Origin: a virus
Virus record (IMG/VR): IMGVR_UViG_3300008261_000153
Span: 1 to 27,667 of that record
Reading direction: 5' to 3' (one strand)
Length of the DNA stretch: 27,667 nt
A program made the position numbers and the translations under genes. The stretch's first letter is position 1, and each line of letters opens with the position of its first letter. The notes under the pieces were generated by a model, which had not been told where the DNA came from, did no database searches, and worked only from the letters and a program-made list of their open reading frames with translations. Shown here one piece after another: positions 1 through 6,481 of the stretch.

Positions 1-1095
1 GCCGTCAAAGCCGAGGACAATCTCGTCCTCCTTGTTCAGCGCGATCTGGTCATCCTTGCAGGCGTCCCACGTGCCAGTCGGCAAGAATGCGGTCGCACTG
101 CTCACCCACTGATTTAGACGCTTCGTCCTGAACTCTGCCTCTGGCGTGCGCTTCTTGGCTGAGAGCAGGTCGTCAAGCGACAGGATCGCAGGCTCGCTGA
201 GCAGCCCAGGGTTAGCCTCGCTCCACTTTGTCTCGTCAAGGTAGGCGTCATCAGCGGCTTCCCACCACGCCATCCCAAGCGTTGGGTCGTCGTTCTCTCC
301 AGAGATGCGCCGCCGCGCCAACTGGTAGAGCGTGTAGGCGATGGAGTCCGAGCCGGTGGAGTCGGTGCGCGGTCCTGCGGTCGTGATCGCCACGAACAGC
401 GGCGAGCGGCGTGCGCCCATTGAGAGCGACAGCACGTCAAAGAGTTCACGAGACGGCCACGCTGCCAACTCGTCGGCGATGACCAGCGAGGCGCTCAAGC
501 CCTCCTTCGTGAATGCCTCCGAAGACAACGCCTTGTAGATCGTTCCAGTTCCCTTGAACTCCATTGCGTCGCGGTAGACCTTGATCTGGGCGCCCAGTTC
601 TGGACTCATCTCAACGGCTCGGCGTGCGTGGCTCATCACGAGCTTCGCCTGATCGCGGTCGGCAGCAGCCGAGTAGATTTCGCCGCCTCGGTCGCCGTAG
701 AGTCCGAAGAAGAGCGGGAGTGTAGAGGCGAGCGCGGTCTTGCCGTTCTTGCGCGCGATGCCAGTCAGGAAGAAGCGGTGCGTGAAGGTCTCGTCTTCCT
801 TGCGAGCAAGCATCCTGCGAAGCAGGCGTCGCTGCCAGACCCTGAACTGGAGCGGTTCGCCGGAGGCGCCAGCGATGGAGTCTTTAGCGATGGGTACGAG
901 GTCCTCGGCAAAATCGGCAACGATGTCGCCCAGGCTGCGGCTGAGGTCAGCCGAAGCGACAGGGGTCAGCCAGCGCGGTGGCCACCCTTCTGTTGCATCC
1001 GATCGCGGTACTTGTCGATCTTGCTTTGACTCTCCACCATTGCGATCCCTAGCTTGGCTCGGTCGGCTGGAGTCAGTCCGAGGTGATTCATCCAC
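1..1095 (-). CDS. terL: Terminase large subunit, N-terminal two thirds (partial at window edge)
   Basis: This is the ATPase part of the DNA-packaging motor that pumps phage DNA into the prohead. The minus-strand frame is open from about 1095 to position 1. It reads GWPPRWLTPV near residue 40, a Walker A-like IARKNGKT at about 112-120, a Walker B-like SLVIADE, and ends in EIVLGFDG, which matches the first acidic strand of the RNase-H-like nuclease domain. No ATG, GTG or TTG lies where the family normally begins. The nearest start is GTG at 1095, with AGGAG about 10 nt upstream, giving a 130-nt overlap with terS. The remaining nuclease domain is absent at this edge, but the matching C-terminus lies at 27410-27667 on the same strand. 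Identity is secure; the start is not. Confidence 0.92.
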   Translation of the reverse strand, partial: MDESPRTDSSRPSQARDRNGGESKQDRQVPRSDATEGWPPRWLTPVASADLSRSLGDIVADFAEDLVPIAKDSIAGASGEPLQFRVWQRRLLRRMLARKEDETFTHRFFLTGIARKNGKTALASTLPLFFGLYGDRGGEIYSAAADRDQAKLVMSHARRAVEMSPELGAQIKVYRDAMEFKGTGTIYKALSSEAFTKEGLSASLVIADELAAWPSRELFDVLSLSMGARRSPLFVAITTAGPRTDSTGSDSIAYTLYQLARRRISGENDDPTLGMAWWEAADDAYLDETKWSEANPGLLSEPAILSLDDLLSAKKRTPEAEFRTKRLNQWVSSATAFLPTGTWDACKDDQIALNKEDEIVLGFDG

Positions 1096-1454
1096 TTGCG
1101 AATACTCTCCTCTGCGCTTGTCCTCATCCCCGCCGCTGGGTGAGCGTAAGCATAGCCCTTGTCCGTGTAGAGGACTGGACCATCGGTTGAGAGCCGAGCC
1201 TCCAGACCTGCGAGGAACTCAATGTCCTTGACCAGCATCGTCAGCGCGTCTCGGTCAGAGACGGCGATCCACGAGCCTGCGTATTCCACGATGCGGTGCC
1301 AAGCCTCGGTTGCGATCGGTCCCAAACCGTCTGGCACGCCCAGTTCGGACGCACGAGGCAGGCTATTTGCGAGCTGCACAACGACGGCCCGACTCGGCTT
1401 CAACGTGCCGCGCTTGGCTTTGATTTCATTTGGAATGCGTGCTGGTCCTGACAT
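966..1454 (-). CDS. terS: Terminase small subunit, P27 family
   Basis: This is the DNA-recognition subunit of the terminase. The 162-residue product starts MSGPARIPNEIKAKRGTLKP, the basic opening typical of P27-family small terminases. A helical body follows with GLGPIATEAWHRIVEY and a C-terminal segment GLTPADRAKLGI. ATG at 1454 is chosen because a GGGGGG purine tract lies 5 nt upstream; an in-frame start 39 nt further up has no such site. It follows the glycosyltransferase after a 108-nt gap that carries two perfect inverted repeats, and its end overlaps the probable start of terL. That pairing, family length and the neighbouring HNH gene agree with the assignment. Confidence 0.9.
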   Translation of the reverse strand: MSGPARIPNEIKAKRGTLKPSRAVVVQLANSLPRASELGVPDGLGPIATEAWHRIVEYAGSWIAVSDRDALTMLVKDIEFLAGLEARLSTDGPVLYTDKGYAYAHPAAGMRTSAEESIRKWMNHLGLTPADRAKLGIAMVESQSKIDKYRDRMQQKGGHRAG

Positions 1455-1475
1455 AAGCCCCCCTAGCCTAACCTG

Positions 1476-1520
1476 GCTGCGCCTGCGCAGCACTCGGCGC
1501 TGGATACCGTGCGCCGCACG
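1476..1520 (-). promoter_or_regulatory. Paired inverted repeats in the terS leader
   Basis: The 108-nt gap upstream of terS holds two perfect inverted repeats: GCTGCG/CGCAGC with a 4-nt loop (1476-1491) and CGTGC/GCACG with a 3-nt loop (1508-1520). Neither is followed by a T-run on the minus strand, so they do not look like terminators. They could form a structured terS leader or be part of a packaging-recognition site, which often lies in or near terS. No convincing -35/-10 pair was found here. Confidence 0.4.
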
Positions 1521-1562
1521 CTCAATAGAATCTTGACCGCCCCTCCCATTAGGACAGGCGTT

Positions 1563-2777
1563 CTACTTGTTCTTGGATGCGCGGCGCTGTGCGCGGTTCG
1601 GCTGGTCAGCCGATCGGCGCTTGCGCGCTGTCATCAGCTCGATGAGCGGCTTCCAGTCAGAGGCGTAGACCTTCACCTGGTCGTAGCGTTCCATCGCAGC
1701 GGATACCGCCCCCCTGTCTACCCGCCCCCCCTTCGTCTCTTCGTAAACTTCCTGCAGCGCAGTGACGATGGCAGGCACGTTTGGGATGGCGAAGAACGAT
1801 GTCTGGAACTCATCCCACACGCGCTGAACTGGGACTGCCTTGCAGTGCGGCCCGATCAACTCAGGCTGCGCGCTGAAGTCAGAGACGATCACTGGGGTGC
1901 CGCAGGCTTGGCTCTCCACTGCAGGGATGCCAAAGCCTTCGCCCATTGAGGTGAGCAGCTGCACGTCGGCAGCCGAATACATCTGCGCGATGGCGTCCTG
2001 CGGGATGCCGTTGCGGAAGTGGACTGGGTGCGGATAGCGCACGCGCTGCTGGTCAATGCCAAGCGACCCGACCAAGCGCGGGATGTTCACCCCTTCGCTG
2101 TGTCCGTTCGGCTCCGTATGGATCATCCAATAGACGTCAGGTCGGTCGCGCATAAAGGTCGCCATTGCGTCAGCCATCTCACCGAACGCCTTGCGGACTG
2201 GGATGCGTCCACGGTTGGCTGCGTTCGTCACGACGAGGAAGGCGTCCTCTGGAATGCCCATTGCGGTGCGCGCGCCCTTGCCTCGGTCATAGAAGACAGC
2301 GCGGTCAATGGCGTGCGGGATGTAGGTCAGTTGCTCTCTTGGGATGCCAGCCTTCAGGAGTCTGTCCTCACCGAAGCGACTCATTGCGATGACGTGGTGC
2401 TTGCCTTCCAGTGCGAACTTGGCAACGCCAGGTGGCACTGGGTCGTGGTCAATGGGTGTCCAGCAGGCGAGGTTCAGTTCCTTGAATGCCTCAACGCCGT
2501 TCAGCGGCCAGAGGTCAAAGAGAATCACGCCGAAGCCTGGCTGATCGCCAACCCACGCCTTGATGTTCTCAGGAGCTGCGTCAAGCGAATAGCGGATCAG
2601 ACCTTCAGGGAAGATCGGATGACCGTGTGAGCAGTTCATCATCACGGCGGCGCCGTGGTTCGCGCTGATTGCGACCTCGTGTCCGTCCTGAATCATCTGG
2701 TGAACGACCTGCGCGGTCTGCATCCCATAGCCCGAAGGGATGTGACAGGCGTTGGAATACCAAGCGATGCGGCTCAT
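1563..2777 (-). CDS. Glycosyltransferase, GT4-like (GT-B fold)
   Basis: This is a predicted retaining glycosyltransferase that moves a sugar from a nucleotide donor to an unknown acceptor. The 404-residue product starts MSRIAWYSNACHIPSGYG, with the N-terminal Gly-rich loop of GT-B enzymes. Near residues 277-305 it has SMGEGFGIPAVESQACGTPV followed by SDFSAQPELIG. This is the GT4 donor-binding signature with a Glu-x7-type motif. A Lys/Arg-rich tail closes the protein. ATG at 2777 has AGGAGAGG 6 nt upstream, so the 57-nt longer form is unlikely. It sits between the HNH and terS genes, with a methyltransferase about 0.8 kb upstream in the transcript. Virion, DNA or host-envelope glycosylation are all possible; the sequence does not decide. 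Confidence 0.85.
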   Translation of the reverse strand: MSRIAWYSNACHIPSGYGMQTAQVVHQMIQDGHEVAISANHGAAVMMNCSHGHPIFPEGLIRYSLDAAPENIKAWVGDQPGFGVILFDLWPLNGVEAFKELNLACWTPIDHDPVPPGVAKFALEGKHHVIAMSRFGEDRLLKAGIPREQLTYIPHAIDRAVFYDRGKGARTAMGIPEDAFLVVTNAANRGRIPVRKAFGEMADAMATFMRDRPDVYWMIHTEPNGHSEGVNIPRLVGSLGIDQQRVRYPHPVHFRNGIPQDAIAQMYSAADVQLLTSMGEGFGIPAVESQACGTPVIVSDFSAQPELIGPHCKAVPVQRVWDEFQTSFFAIPNVPAIVTALQEVYEETKGGRVDRGAVSAAMERYDQVKVYASDWKPLIELMTARKRRSADQPNRAQRRASKNK

Positions 2778-2794
2778 TGTCCTCTCCTCTGCTC

Positions 2795-3106
2795 CTACTT
2801 GTGCTTGGTCGCACGACCGTGGCACGTTCTGCATAGTACCCGAAGCCTGTGCTCTGGCGCTAGTAGCGGACCGCCCTTGCTGAGTGGGTCAAGGTGGTCC
2901 ACGGTCAGGTCGCTGGTCTTGCCGCAGACTTCACACCACGGACGCTTGCTCCTGATCTGGCTGCTCAGTTTCTTCCACGCTGGGTCAAGGTATGGGTTGG
3001 GTCTGCCTTCCTTCCACCGGCTCTGTGCCGCAGCTCGATGCGTCTGGCATCGGTTGCCGACCATCGTCAGCACGCCGCAGTCAAGGCAGGGTCGCTGGAA
3101 GGTCAC
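2795..3106 (-). CDS. HNH endonuclease
   Basis: This is a 103-residue HNH nuclease. An N-terminal CLDCG pair is followed by a basic region. The core has WCEVCG at about residues 58-63, VDHLDPLSKGG (the HNH DH pair) at about 69-79, and LRVLCRTCHGRATK near the end. The four Cys would bind the structural zinc, and the His/Asn/His set would bind the catalytic metal. It begins inside the end of the metalloprotease gene (ATGA overlap). It lies one gene from terS/terL, as is usual for small HNH proteins that assist terminase cleavage in HK97-like phages; that role is inferred from position. A free-standing homing nuclease is the alternative. Confidence 0.9.
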   Translation of the reverse strand: MTFQRPCLDCGVLTMVGNRCQTHRAAAQSRWKEGRPNPYLDPAWKKLSSQIRSKRPWCEVCGKTSDLTVDHLDPLSKGGPLLAPEHRLRVLCRTCHGRATKHK

Positions 3107-3519
3107 GCCTTCGGGAACTCTGGGAGTGGCAGCCCAGGCGCAATGACCTTCGCCAAGTGGTCCACCACGCGCTCGGTTGCATCCTCGTAGAGCGGGTCAT
3201 AGATAGCCCACGCAATCTTGCCGAACGCTTCCTCCATCGCCTCAACGGTCTGATCGAGTCTGGCTGTCACGACGTGCAGCATCTCGTGCGTCAACACCTC
3301 GCGCTGAAGTTCTGGCGTCTGCTTCCAGAAGTCGTGGCTTACGCGCAGTTCGGCAGTCTCAGCCTGTGCGTGAGGGTTGATGTCGGCCCACGCCTCAACG
3401 TCTGAGGCATCACGAGCCACGGTGATCTTCCAGTAGGTGACGTTCATTGCAACCTGCAACTCAGCAACGTACGCATCTAGCGCGTCGTACTTGTCTGGCG
3501 TCGGTTGCTTGGCTGCCAC
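3103..3519 (-). CDS. Small zinc-metalloprotease-like protein (HExxH)
   Basis: This is a 138-residue soluble protein with the zincin motif HEMLH at about residues 78-82, inside the helix EVLTHEMLHVVTARL. The two His would bind zinc and the Glu would activate water. I could not place a third ligand confidently. No signal peptide or TM segment is present. The start is GTG at 3519, with GGAGG 4 nt upstream; an in-frame start 69 nt further up overlaps a hairpin-rich leader and has no site. It overlaps the HNH gene by ATGA. Phages often carry such small predicted peptidases of unknown target. The fold is likely; the substrate is unknown. Confidence 0.7.
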   Translation of the reverse strand: MAAKQPTPDKYDALDAYVAELQVAMNVTYWKITVARDASDVEAWADINPHAQAETAELRVSHDFWKQTPELQREVLTHEMLHVVTARLDQTVEAMEEAFGKIAWAIYDPLYEDATERVVDHLAKVIAPGLPLPEFPKA

Positions 3520-3544
3520 GTGTCCTCCAGTCCTCAAGTTGGTC

Positions 3545-3595
3545 GCCTGCCGATGGGAGGACTCCACCGGCAGGCTTGAGCCGCGCAAGCGCGGC
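3545..3595 (-). promoter_or_regulatory. Tandem hairpins in the zincin/HNH leader
   Basis: The 87-nt gap between the methyltransferase and the zincin gene holds two perfect stems. In transcript order these are GCCGCG-CUUG-CGCGGC (3595-3580, a CUUG tetraloop) and then GCCTGCCG/CGGCAGGC (3575-3545, 8 bp with a 15-nt loop). Neither is followed by a T-run. They could partly terminate or process the transcript, or structure the leader of the downstream gene, whose GGAGG begins just after. Confidence 0.45.
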
Positions 3596-3606
3596 GTCCG
3601 CCTATC

Positions 3607-4173
3607 TTACGGCTTGCGCCACACGGTGACGTAGGACTCCAGCAGTGGCCGCACGCCGAGGCTCAGGAGCCAGTCACGAACGAAGCGGTGCTTGCCGTGC
3701 GTCTCGCTCTTGCAGTCATCCACAGCAATGATGCAGCCAGAAGGGAGCCGTGGGTAGATGCTCGTCAGTTCGGCAAGATGATGCGTCGGCGACTCAATGC
3801 CGTCGGTCAGGTCAAAGGAGTCCAGGTAGAGGAAGTCCAGCTGCTCAGGGTGCGGGATCATCCGCAGCCCTTGCACGGAGTCAATGCACCGCACGTCCAC
3901 GAGCGGCGCCACGCTCTTGGCATAGGCGACCGCTTTCGGGTTGATGTCAAACGAGATGGCACTGCCGCCGGTGCGCTGGATGATCCAGTTCCAGACCTGC
4001 GTGCTTTGCCCATCGCCGCTCCAGTTGTTCTCTTCACGAGCGCAGCCAGTCTCTGCAATGTGAACAGGACCCTGCTTGGCGAGCAAGTAGTAGGCGATAA
4101 TCTTGAAGCCAGCCCAGCGGTGGTTCTCGCCCACCTTGCTCTTGAACGCTCGGTCAAACTCGGCGAGGCTCAT
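3607..4173 (-). CDS. Class I SAM-dependent methyltransferase
   Basis: This is a 188-residue Rossmann-fold methyltransferase. Motif I is VHIAETGCAREENNW near residues 36-50, the acidic end of strand 2 is ISFDINPKAV near 73-82, and motif IV-like segments are LDFLYLDSFDL and GCIIAVDDC. It resembles the Methyltransf_24 group, which acts on sugars or small molecules rather than DNA; no DPPY/NPPY motif is seen. ATG at 4173 overlaps the upstream stop (ATGA), making the 30-nt longer GTG form unlikely. Its presence in the same module as a GT4 glycosyltransferase suggests glycan decoration, which is inference. Confidence 0.78.
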   Translation of the reverse strand: MSLAEFDRAFKSKVGENHRWAGFKIIAYYLLAKQGPVHIAETGCAREENNWSGDGQSTQVWNWIIQRTGGSAISFDINPKAVAYAKSVAPLVDVRCIDSVQGLRMIPHPEQLDFLYLDSFDLTDGIESPTHHLAELTSIYPRLPSGCIIAVDDCKSETHGKHRFVRDWLLSLGVRPLLESYVTVWRKP

Positions 4174-4790
4174 TCGCTGATCTTGTAAGAGTTGGTGCGG
4201 CACGTCACGCGGAACACCATTCCGTTCACCTCTTTGATCTGCGCGTCAATGGCGCCGATCAGACCACACGCCTTGCAGACCGCCACGACGTCATCAGCCA
4301 TTGCCTTCACGTCAAAGTTGTTCGGGTGCTTGGCGCGCGCCTCCTGCTCGTCCAGTCCGTCCTCGACCATTGCGATCTGTCCGTAGGTGATGTTGTTGCG
4401 CTCCCAGCCGAGGACGTGTCCGAGTAGGTCTTGGCTCAGGATGCTGCTGCTCCGCATTGCTTGGTCAATCCACGTCAACCTGCCCTCGACTGTCTTCTCG
4501 CGGCTGATCGCCGGTCGCGGCGCCTTCTTGGTCTCCTGCACGGCGCGCACGCGATAGAGGTCCACGGTGCGCCAGCCGTCCTCTGCCACCTCACCGAACA
4601 GGTTGATGAACCGCTGCTCAACGTCCTCTGGGACGCGGCGCTCTTCCGCGACGTAGGCGTAGGCGCTGCGCCGGCTGATCTTCAGCGCCTCGGCAAGTGC
4701 CTCGATGCGGCCGCGCGTGGATTTATGCGGGAAGGCGTGCTTGGCGACAATCCTCATCCAGTCACCACGAATGCTGCGGACTGTGAACAC
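4170..4790 (-). CDS. Predicted HTH DNA-binding protein, function unknown
   Basis: This is a 206-residue protein. Residues about 26-48 (GRIEALAEALKISRRSAYAYV) read as a helix-turn-helix, preceded by basic residues and followed by a mixed helical region. Near the C-terminus is a CKAC pair and a later TCRTNS, possibly a degenerate metal site. The start is GTG at 4790, with GGGAGGG 4 nt upstream. It heads the methyltransferase pair and lies 18 nt after the RlpA-like gene. It is one of two proteins in the genome that could act as a transcription factor. I do not recognise the family. Confidence 0.55.
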   Translation of the reverse strand: MFTVRSIRGDWMRIVAKHAFPHKSTRGRIEALAEALKISRRSAYAYVAEERRVPEDVEQRFINLFGEVAEDGWRTVDLYRVRAVQETKKAPRPAISREKTVEGRLTWIDQAMRSSSILSQDLLGHVLGWERNNITYGQIAMVEDGLDEQEARAKHPNNFDVKAMADDVVAVCKACGLIGAIDAQIKEVNGMVFRVTCRTNSYKISE

Positions 4791-4807
4791 TTGCCCTCCC
4801 TCTCCTG

Positions 4808-5281
4808 CTACGGCAGGACTGTGACTCTAACCCTTTGCACTCCACTATTCAAGTCCACGCCGAGCGCGGTGAACGCGGCAGGGCTGAGGTCCACCAGCTT
4901 CTCGTTGTTCTTCTGTCCTCGGCATTGGCACCAGTCCACCACCCACGCCACGATTGCCTTTCCGTTCTTCAGATTCTCCACGATGATGCGGTACGGCTTC
5001 TTGCCCCAACGGAAGTCCTTGATTTTGCGAAGGGCTGGACCCGCAGCTGCGTAGAAGAGCGTCGGCTTGTCGCCTCGCGTGTACCAGGCGTTGTTCTTGG
5101 TCGCGTCAAACCACGTTGCCTTGCCCTTGACGGACAGGACGAGCGACCTAGCGACAGGCGCTGGCTCTGGCTTGAACGAATCCCGCAGCGGTGCGTCAGG
5201 CGCGCTTGGGAAGGCGAAGATGATCGCAGTGGTGATCAGCATCGTGAGCGCCGAGAGCCAGACGCTCCGACTCGTGATCAC
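4808..5281 (-). CDS. RlpA-like double-psi beta-barrel protein, membrane-anchored or secreted
   Basis: This is a 157-residue protein with an N-terminal hydrophobic segment (about residues 7-25, ending FAFPSAPDAP). It could be a signal peptide or anchor; no lipobox Cys is present. The rest fits an RlpA/DPBB barrel: GKATWFDATKNNAWY, then YRIIVENLKNGKAIVAWVVD, then LVDLSPAAFTALG, and a final strand VRVTVL. The usual DRGP turn is replaced by DWCQCRG, which adds a CxC. RlpA proteins bind or cleave peptidoglycan glycan strands. Here a role in host wall remodelling is possible, yet the gene sits in the early/middle module rather than the lysis cassette. GTGA overlap with the upstream nuclease gene fixes the start. 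Confidence 0.7.
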   Translation of the reverse strand: MITSRSVWLSALTMLITTAIIFAFPSAPDAPLRDSFKPEPAPVARSLVLSVKGKATWFDATKNNAWYTRGDKPTLFYAAAGPALRKIKDFRWGKKPYRIIVENLKNGKAIVAWVVDWCQCRGQKNNEKLVDLSPAAFTALGVDLNSGVQRVRVTVLP

Positions 5282-5652
5282 TCAGGCGGCTCCGCTGCTA
5301 CGAACCAATCGCAGAAGTCGTCAAGGTCAAGGATGATCACGGCGCGACGACGGCCGCCGCCAACGCCTGGACTGTCACCGATCACCAAGCCGCGCAGCTG
5401 GTCGCTCTTGACCGGCACAGTCTGCAACCAATCCCACTGGCGCTCGCTGAAGCTTCCGCCCACCTTGCACTGCACGGCGAGCCAATCGTTCGCAACGTCT
5501 TGCTTGCCGCCGAACTGTCCGACGCGCTGACCGAGTAGGCGCTTGGCAACCTCGCGCTCGAATGCGTTCCCACGAGCGCGGCTGTTCTTACCCTTGCGGC
5601 TCTTGGCTGGGTCAATCATCTTCTTGGTGGCTTCGTCCTTGAAGTAGCCCAT
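5278..5652 (-). CDS. PD-(D/E)XK-like nuclease, Holliday-junction-resolvase type
   Basis: This is a 124-residue protein with a Lys/Arg-rich start and GNAFEREVAKRLLGQRVGQF at about residues 28-47. Then comes a D near 52 and AVQCKVGGSFS near 59-69. The layout (E in helix 1, D, then x-x-K) matches the Hjc-like PD-(D/E)XK family, with Gln in place of the usual Glu before CK. The C-terminal half (AVIILDLDDFCDWF) is a hydrophobic strand-helix. It would resolve or trim branched DNA before packaging. It starts at a TGATG junction and ends at a GTGA junction, so it is translationally coupled on both sides. Confidence 0.65.
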   Translation of the reverse strand: MGYFKDEATKKMIDPAKSRKGKNSRARGNAFEREVAKRLLGQRVGQFGGKQDVANDWLAVQCKVGGSFSERQWDWLQTVPVKSDQLRGLVIGDSPGVGGGRRRAVIILDLDDFCDWFVAAEPPE

Positions 5653-5939
5653 CAGATGAGCCTCGCCAAGACTGCAGAGCCGCCGTCGCTCAGCGTGAAG
5701 CGTGCGACGTCAATCTCCATCACGCCGTGCTTGATCAGGTCGGCGTTGGTCTTGCGGTTGCCGATGCCTTCGTACAGAAAGAACCAGCCGTCAGGCGCAA
5801 TGGCATCGGCGTAGCGGATGGAGAGGTTGCACCAAGCGCGACCAGAGAAACCAGGCTCCTCGCACCACGCATCAGGACCCTCCTGCACGGCGATCACGTT
5901 GTCGTCGAGGAACGGAGTCTTCCGCTCGATGCGGGTCAC
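5652..5939 (-). CDS. Hypothetical protein (95 aa)
   Basis: I do not recognise this protein. GTG at 5939 overlaps the upstream stop (GTGA) and has AGGAG 9 nt upstream, so the much longer open frame that overlaps its neighbour is not used. The sequence (MTRIERKTPFLDDN at the start, then GFSGRAWCNLSIRYADAIAPDGWFFLYEGIG) contains several aromatic and acidic residues. DLIKHGVMEIDVARF near the C-terminus could be a winged-helix-like segment. It lies in the chain of early genes between a zinc-binding microprotein and a nuclease. Confidence 0.6.
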   Translation of the reverse strand: MTRIERKTPFLDDNVIAVQEGPDAWCEEPGFSGRAWCNLSIRYADAIAPDGWFFLYEGIGNRKTNADLIKHGVMEIDVARFTLSDGGSAVLARLI

Positions 5940-6121
5940 TTCACGCAGCTCCTGTGATACCAAGCGAAGCGAGTGTTGCGCTTGTTGGCGACGAAGGTGA
6001 TCACCTTGACCCGCCACGACTCCTTGAGCGTGTTCAGGTCGCCACTGCACGCGCCGCAGCTCGTCGCTGCGAACACAGGCTCCTTGCGAGGTCCACCTCG
6101 CTGCGCTTTTACTGCTGCCAT
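5936..6121 (-). CDS. Hypothetical small protein with possible zinc site (61 aa)
   Basis: This is a basic 61-residue protein. TSCGAC lies near residues 21-26 and WYHRSC near 54-59, a CxxC plus HxxC arrangement that could hold one zinc ion. The start ATG lies inside the end of the upstream membrane-protein gene, in another frame (13-nt overlap). Its stop overlaps the next GTG. The compact size and zinc-like ligands suggest a nucleic-acid or protein adaptor; the function is unknown. Confidence 0.6.
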   Translation of the reverse strand: MAAVKAQRGGPRKEPVFAATSCGACSGDLNTLKESWRVKVITFVANKRNTRFAWYHRSCVK

Positions 6122-6285
6122 AGCACGCTCCTTACGATCCAGATGATCGTGGCGAACGCCAAGATGATGAAGATGGTACCCGCTGCCGCACCGCCACGCT
6201 TAGCCGCTACAGGCAGCGACAGACTGACAATGATCACGAAGAAGAGTTGCAGCCCAGCGATGACCAGACCAACCGTATCCCACAC
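6109..6285 (-). CDS. Small membrane protein with two TM segments (58 aa)
   Basis: The frame runs from GTG at 6285, one nucleotide after the upstream stop, to TAA at 6109. The product has two strongly hydrophobic stretches: about residues 5-27 (GLVIAGLQLFFVIIVSLSL) and 36-54 (GTIFIILAFATIIWIV). They are separated by a short basic turn AAKRGGA, giving a helical hairpin. Position in the early module argues against a main holin. A membrane role such as superinfection exclusion or host modulation is possible. The frame fills the gap between two coupled genes exactly, which supports it. Confidence 0.6.
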   Translation of the reverse strand: MWDTVGLVIAGLQLFFVIIVSLSLPVAAKRGGAAAGTIFIILAFATIIWIVRSVLWQQ

Positions 6286-6286
6286 G

Positions 6287-6481
6287 TCAGTGACCGATGT
6301 TGCTCAGGCTGCGAACGAGTTTCTCTACTGCCTTCTCAACCGCCTCCTGGACCGTCGCGCCGGTGAACGTGATCTCGCCGTCCTCATCGTCAAGGATGAC
6401 GTGCCATTGGTCGCCGTCCTTGACGGCCTCGGCGAATCGGTAGCCAGCCTGTGCTGCAAGAATCTCCAGCTCCTTGAACAT
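6287..6481 (-). CDS. Hypothetical protein (64 aa)
   Basis: This is a small acidic protein, MFKELEILAAQAGYRFAEAV at the start, then a beta-like segment DQWHVILDDEDGEITFTG and a terminal helix VQEAVEKAVEKLVRSL. The start overlaps the dNMP kinase stop by one base (TAATG), so the two are coupled. The alpha-beta-beta-alpha pattern is typical of small phage accessory proteins; I do not recognise a family. Confidence 0.6.
   Translation of the reverse strand: MFKELEILAAQAGYRFAEAVKDGDQWHVILDDEDGEITFTGATVQEAVEKAVEKLVRSLSNIGH

Noticed and set aside
1509-3190. Several plus-strand open frames opposite the glycosyltransferase and HNH genes
   Set aside because: They overlap strongly supported minus-strand genes, show low-complexity or arginine/serine-rich composition typical of shadow frames, and match no protein pattern I recognise.
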